Below, piece after piece: positions 63,575-64,000 of a DNA stretch of 64,000 bases. The notes beneath the pieces were generated by a model, which was not told the DNA's origin, searched no databases, and saw only the letters and a list, made by a program, of their open reading frames with translations. This DNA is from Aphanomyces cochlioides (lineage: Eukaryota > Oomycota > Saprolegniomycetes > Saprolegniales > Verrucalvaceae), in contig JAHQRK010000004.1 of assembly GCA_019828595.1 (NCBI GenBank), positions 1,240,001 through 1,304,000 on the forward strand, in the 5' to 3' direction. Numbering within the stretch: the stretch's first letter is position 1; each line of letters opens with the position of its first letter. The position numbers and the translations under genes were made by a program.

Positions 63575-63720
63575 GTGAGCTGACGGCTCACTCACTTCAT
63601 CTCCTGTTCAATGACCACTTTGCCATATTCTGTTTTCCAAGTTCTATTTATACAGTACGAGGCAAATTAGTAAGTCATTAGGGCCTTTGCTCAAAAATAA
63701 GGTTAATACAACTCATTTAA
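63575..63720 (+). other. LINE 3' UTR (reference copy R10)
   Basis: 146 nt: the rest of the post-stop stem-loop, a stretch containing CCATATTCTG and the antisense TATA-like motif, the 3' member of the inverted repeat (63655-63675), and a 45-nt terminal segment with an AATAAG hexamer ending CATTTAA. There is no A-run at the end. The terminal segment is nearly invariant among the 3' ends in the window, which suggests selection for recognition by the enzyme. Confidence 0.85.
63644..63652 (-). promoter_or_regulatory. Possible antisense TATA box in the 3' UTR
   Basis: On the minus strand this reads TATAAATAG, a close match to a eukaryotic TATA box, pointing back into ORF2 from the 3' end. It is present in every copy's 3' UTR. 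It may equally be chance A/T-rich sequence; no initiator or transcript evidence is available. Confidence 0.25.
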
Positions 63721-64000
63721 CCACTGGAGGTCTGGCTACGTTGATACATCCTCACTCTCCTTTGAAGAACGCCACTCAAGTCCCTCATGACAACCCAGTG
63801 CTTCGTGGTCGTTATCTACAAGTGCGATGTACTCTGGGTCCACTGACAGTCGTTCTCCACAATATCTATGCGCCGGCAGCCTTCCAACAACGAGCAAGTT
63901 ACTTCGAAGAATTGCCACGCGACTTTCCTCCACATGCGCTCCACATTGTTGGAGGAGATTTCAACTGCACTCTCAACAAAGATTTGGATTCGTTGAGACC
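63721..64000 (+). mobile_element. LINE copy R4, right piece, cut by window edge
   Basis: Resumes R4 at e3450 and runs to e3729, encoding ORF2 residues about 91-184 including GGDFN. It opens with the 15-bp target duplicate. The remaining ~3.65 kb of R4 should follow beyond the window. Confidence 0.92.
63721..64000 (+). pseudogene. ORF2 endonuclease fragment of R4 (residues about 91-184)
   Basis: Open to the window edge in the ORF2 frame (TGGLATLIHPHSPLKN ... GGDFNCTLNKDLDSLR). It carries the Gln variant FQQRASYF shared with R10 and X unit 3. It is separated from its start (51479-51764) by the 11,956-bp insertion. Confidence 0.87.

Larger units (their letters stand above)
56343..63720 (+). mobile_element. 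Full-length LINE copy R10 (reference copy)
   Basis: The only uninterrupted full-length copy in the window: e1 at 56343, 3' end at 63720, 7,378 bp with one 2-bp deletion. Leader 56343-56403, ORF1 56404-59442, ORF2 59521-63574, 3' UTR to 63720. It is followed by the right-hand target duplicate and the rest of R4. It was used to define element positions. Confidence 0.95.

Noticed and set aside
56343..63720. Inverted repeats at the ends suggesting a DNA transposon
   Set aside because: The 3' arm is 45 nt inside the end, duplications are 13-16 bp and variable, there is 5' truncation, and the enzyme is an APE/RT ORF2. All point to a LINE.
1..64000. Host genes, tRNA, rRNA or a second transposon family between copies
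   Set aside because: All segment boundaries are accounted for by element coordinates, leaving no unexplained stretch longer than two bases.

Overview
This window looks like eukaryotic repeat DNA. I find no host gene, RNA gene or unique sequence in it. Every base from 1 to 64,000 can be assigned to a copy of one non-LTR retrotransposon (LINE), on either strand, and segment lengths add up to within the few indels noted. I reconstruct a 7,380-bp full-length element, best represented by the copy at 56343-63720. 'Element position' (e1-e7380) below refers to that reconstruction. The element has a 61-nt leader, ORF1 (1,012 aa, no family I recognise), a UAA stop, 26 sense codons in the same frame, ORF2 (1,351 aa: APE-type endonuclease, reverse transcriptase, CCHC zinc motif) and a 3' UTR of about 148 nt ending ...CATTTAA with no poly(A). 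The reverse transcriptase motifs look L1/Tx1-like. Roughly even base composition and an APE/RT/zinc-motif ORF2 would suit an early-diverging fungus or an oomycete, but I cannot place the host. Pericentric DNA built from Grem-LINE1 is known in Mucor and is the nearest precedent I can name; that link is a hypothesis only. || Layout. The copies are nested. Copy O (minus, 34873-45197 in three pieces) is the outermost. It is interrupted by N (minus, 5' end at 34870), Q (plus, full length, 36568-44207), a small plus fragment (35695-35941) and the 5' end of R0 (plus, 45198). N is interrupted by a plus composite S/T (23381-31154) and by the plus X array, whose right end is 23080. X is a tandem of three 3' portions (7510-12972, 12973-18027, 18028-23080). 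M1 (minus, 5' end at 7509) sits in X. M1 holds A (minus, 1-1359) and P1 (plus, 2168-5535). P1 holds a 247-bp antisense fragment. On the right, 45198-48301 and 51765-56342 are tandem arrays of the element's 5' end (1,552-bp units). The first leads into R4 (48302-51764, resuming at 63721), and the second leads into the full-length copy R10 (56343-63720), which together with its array is inserted in R4. || How it works. ORF1 presumably packages the RNA. ORF2 nicks the target and copies the RNA in place by target-primed reverse transcription. Every 3' junction reads TTAA followed by CC belonging to the target, and every pair of flanks I could match is a 13-16 bp target-site duplication starting with CC. 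Later homologous recombination between nested copies explains the tandem arrays and the missing partners. No copy in the window has both ORFs intact. ORF1 is intact in N and R10, and ORF2 is intact in the first two X units. The most unusual observations are the complete self-nesting, the CC target rule, near-perfect complementarity between the element's first 21 nt and its 3' UTR, a sublineage carrying an antisense piece of its own 3' end that nevertheless kept retrotransposing, and multi-start 5' arrays encoding shortened ORF1 proteins with a duplicated 27-residue tail.
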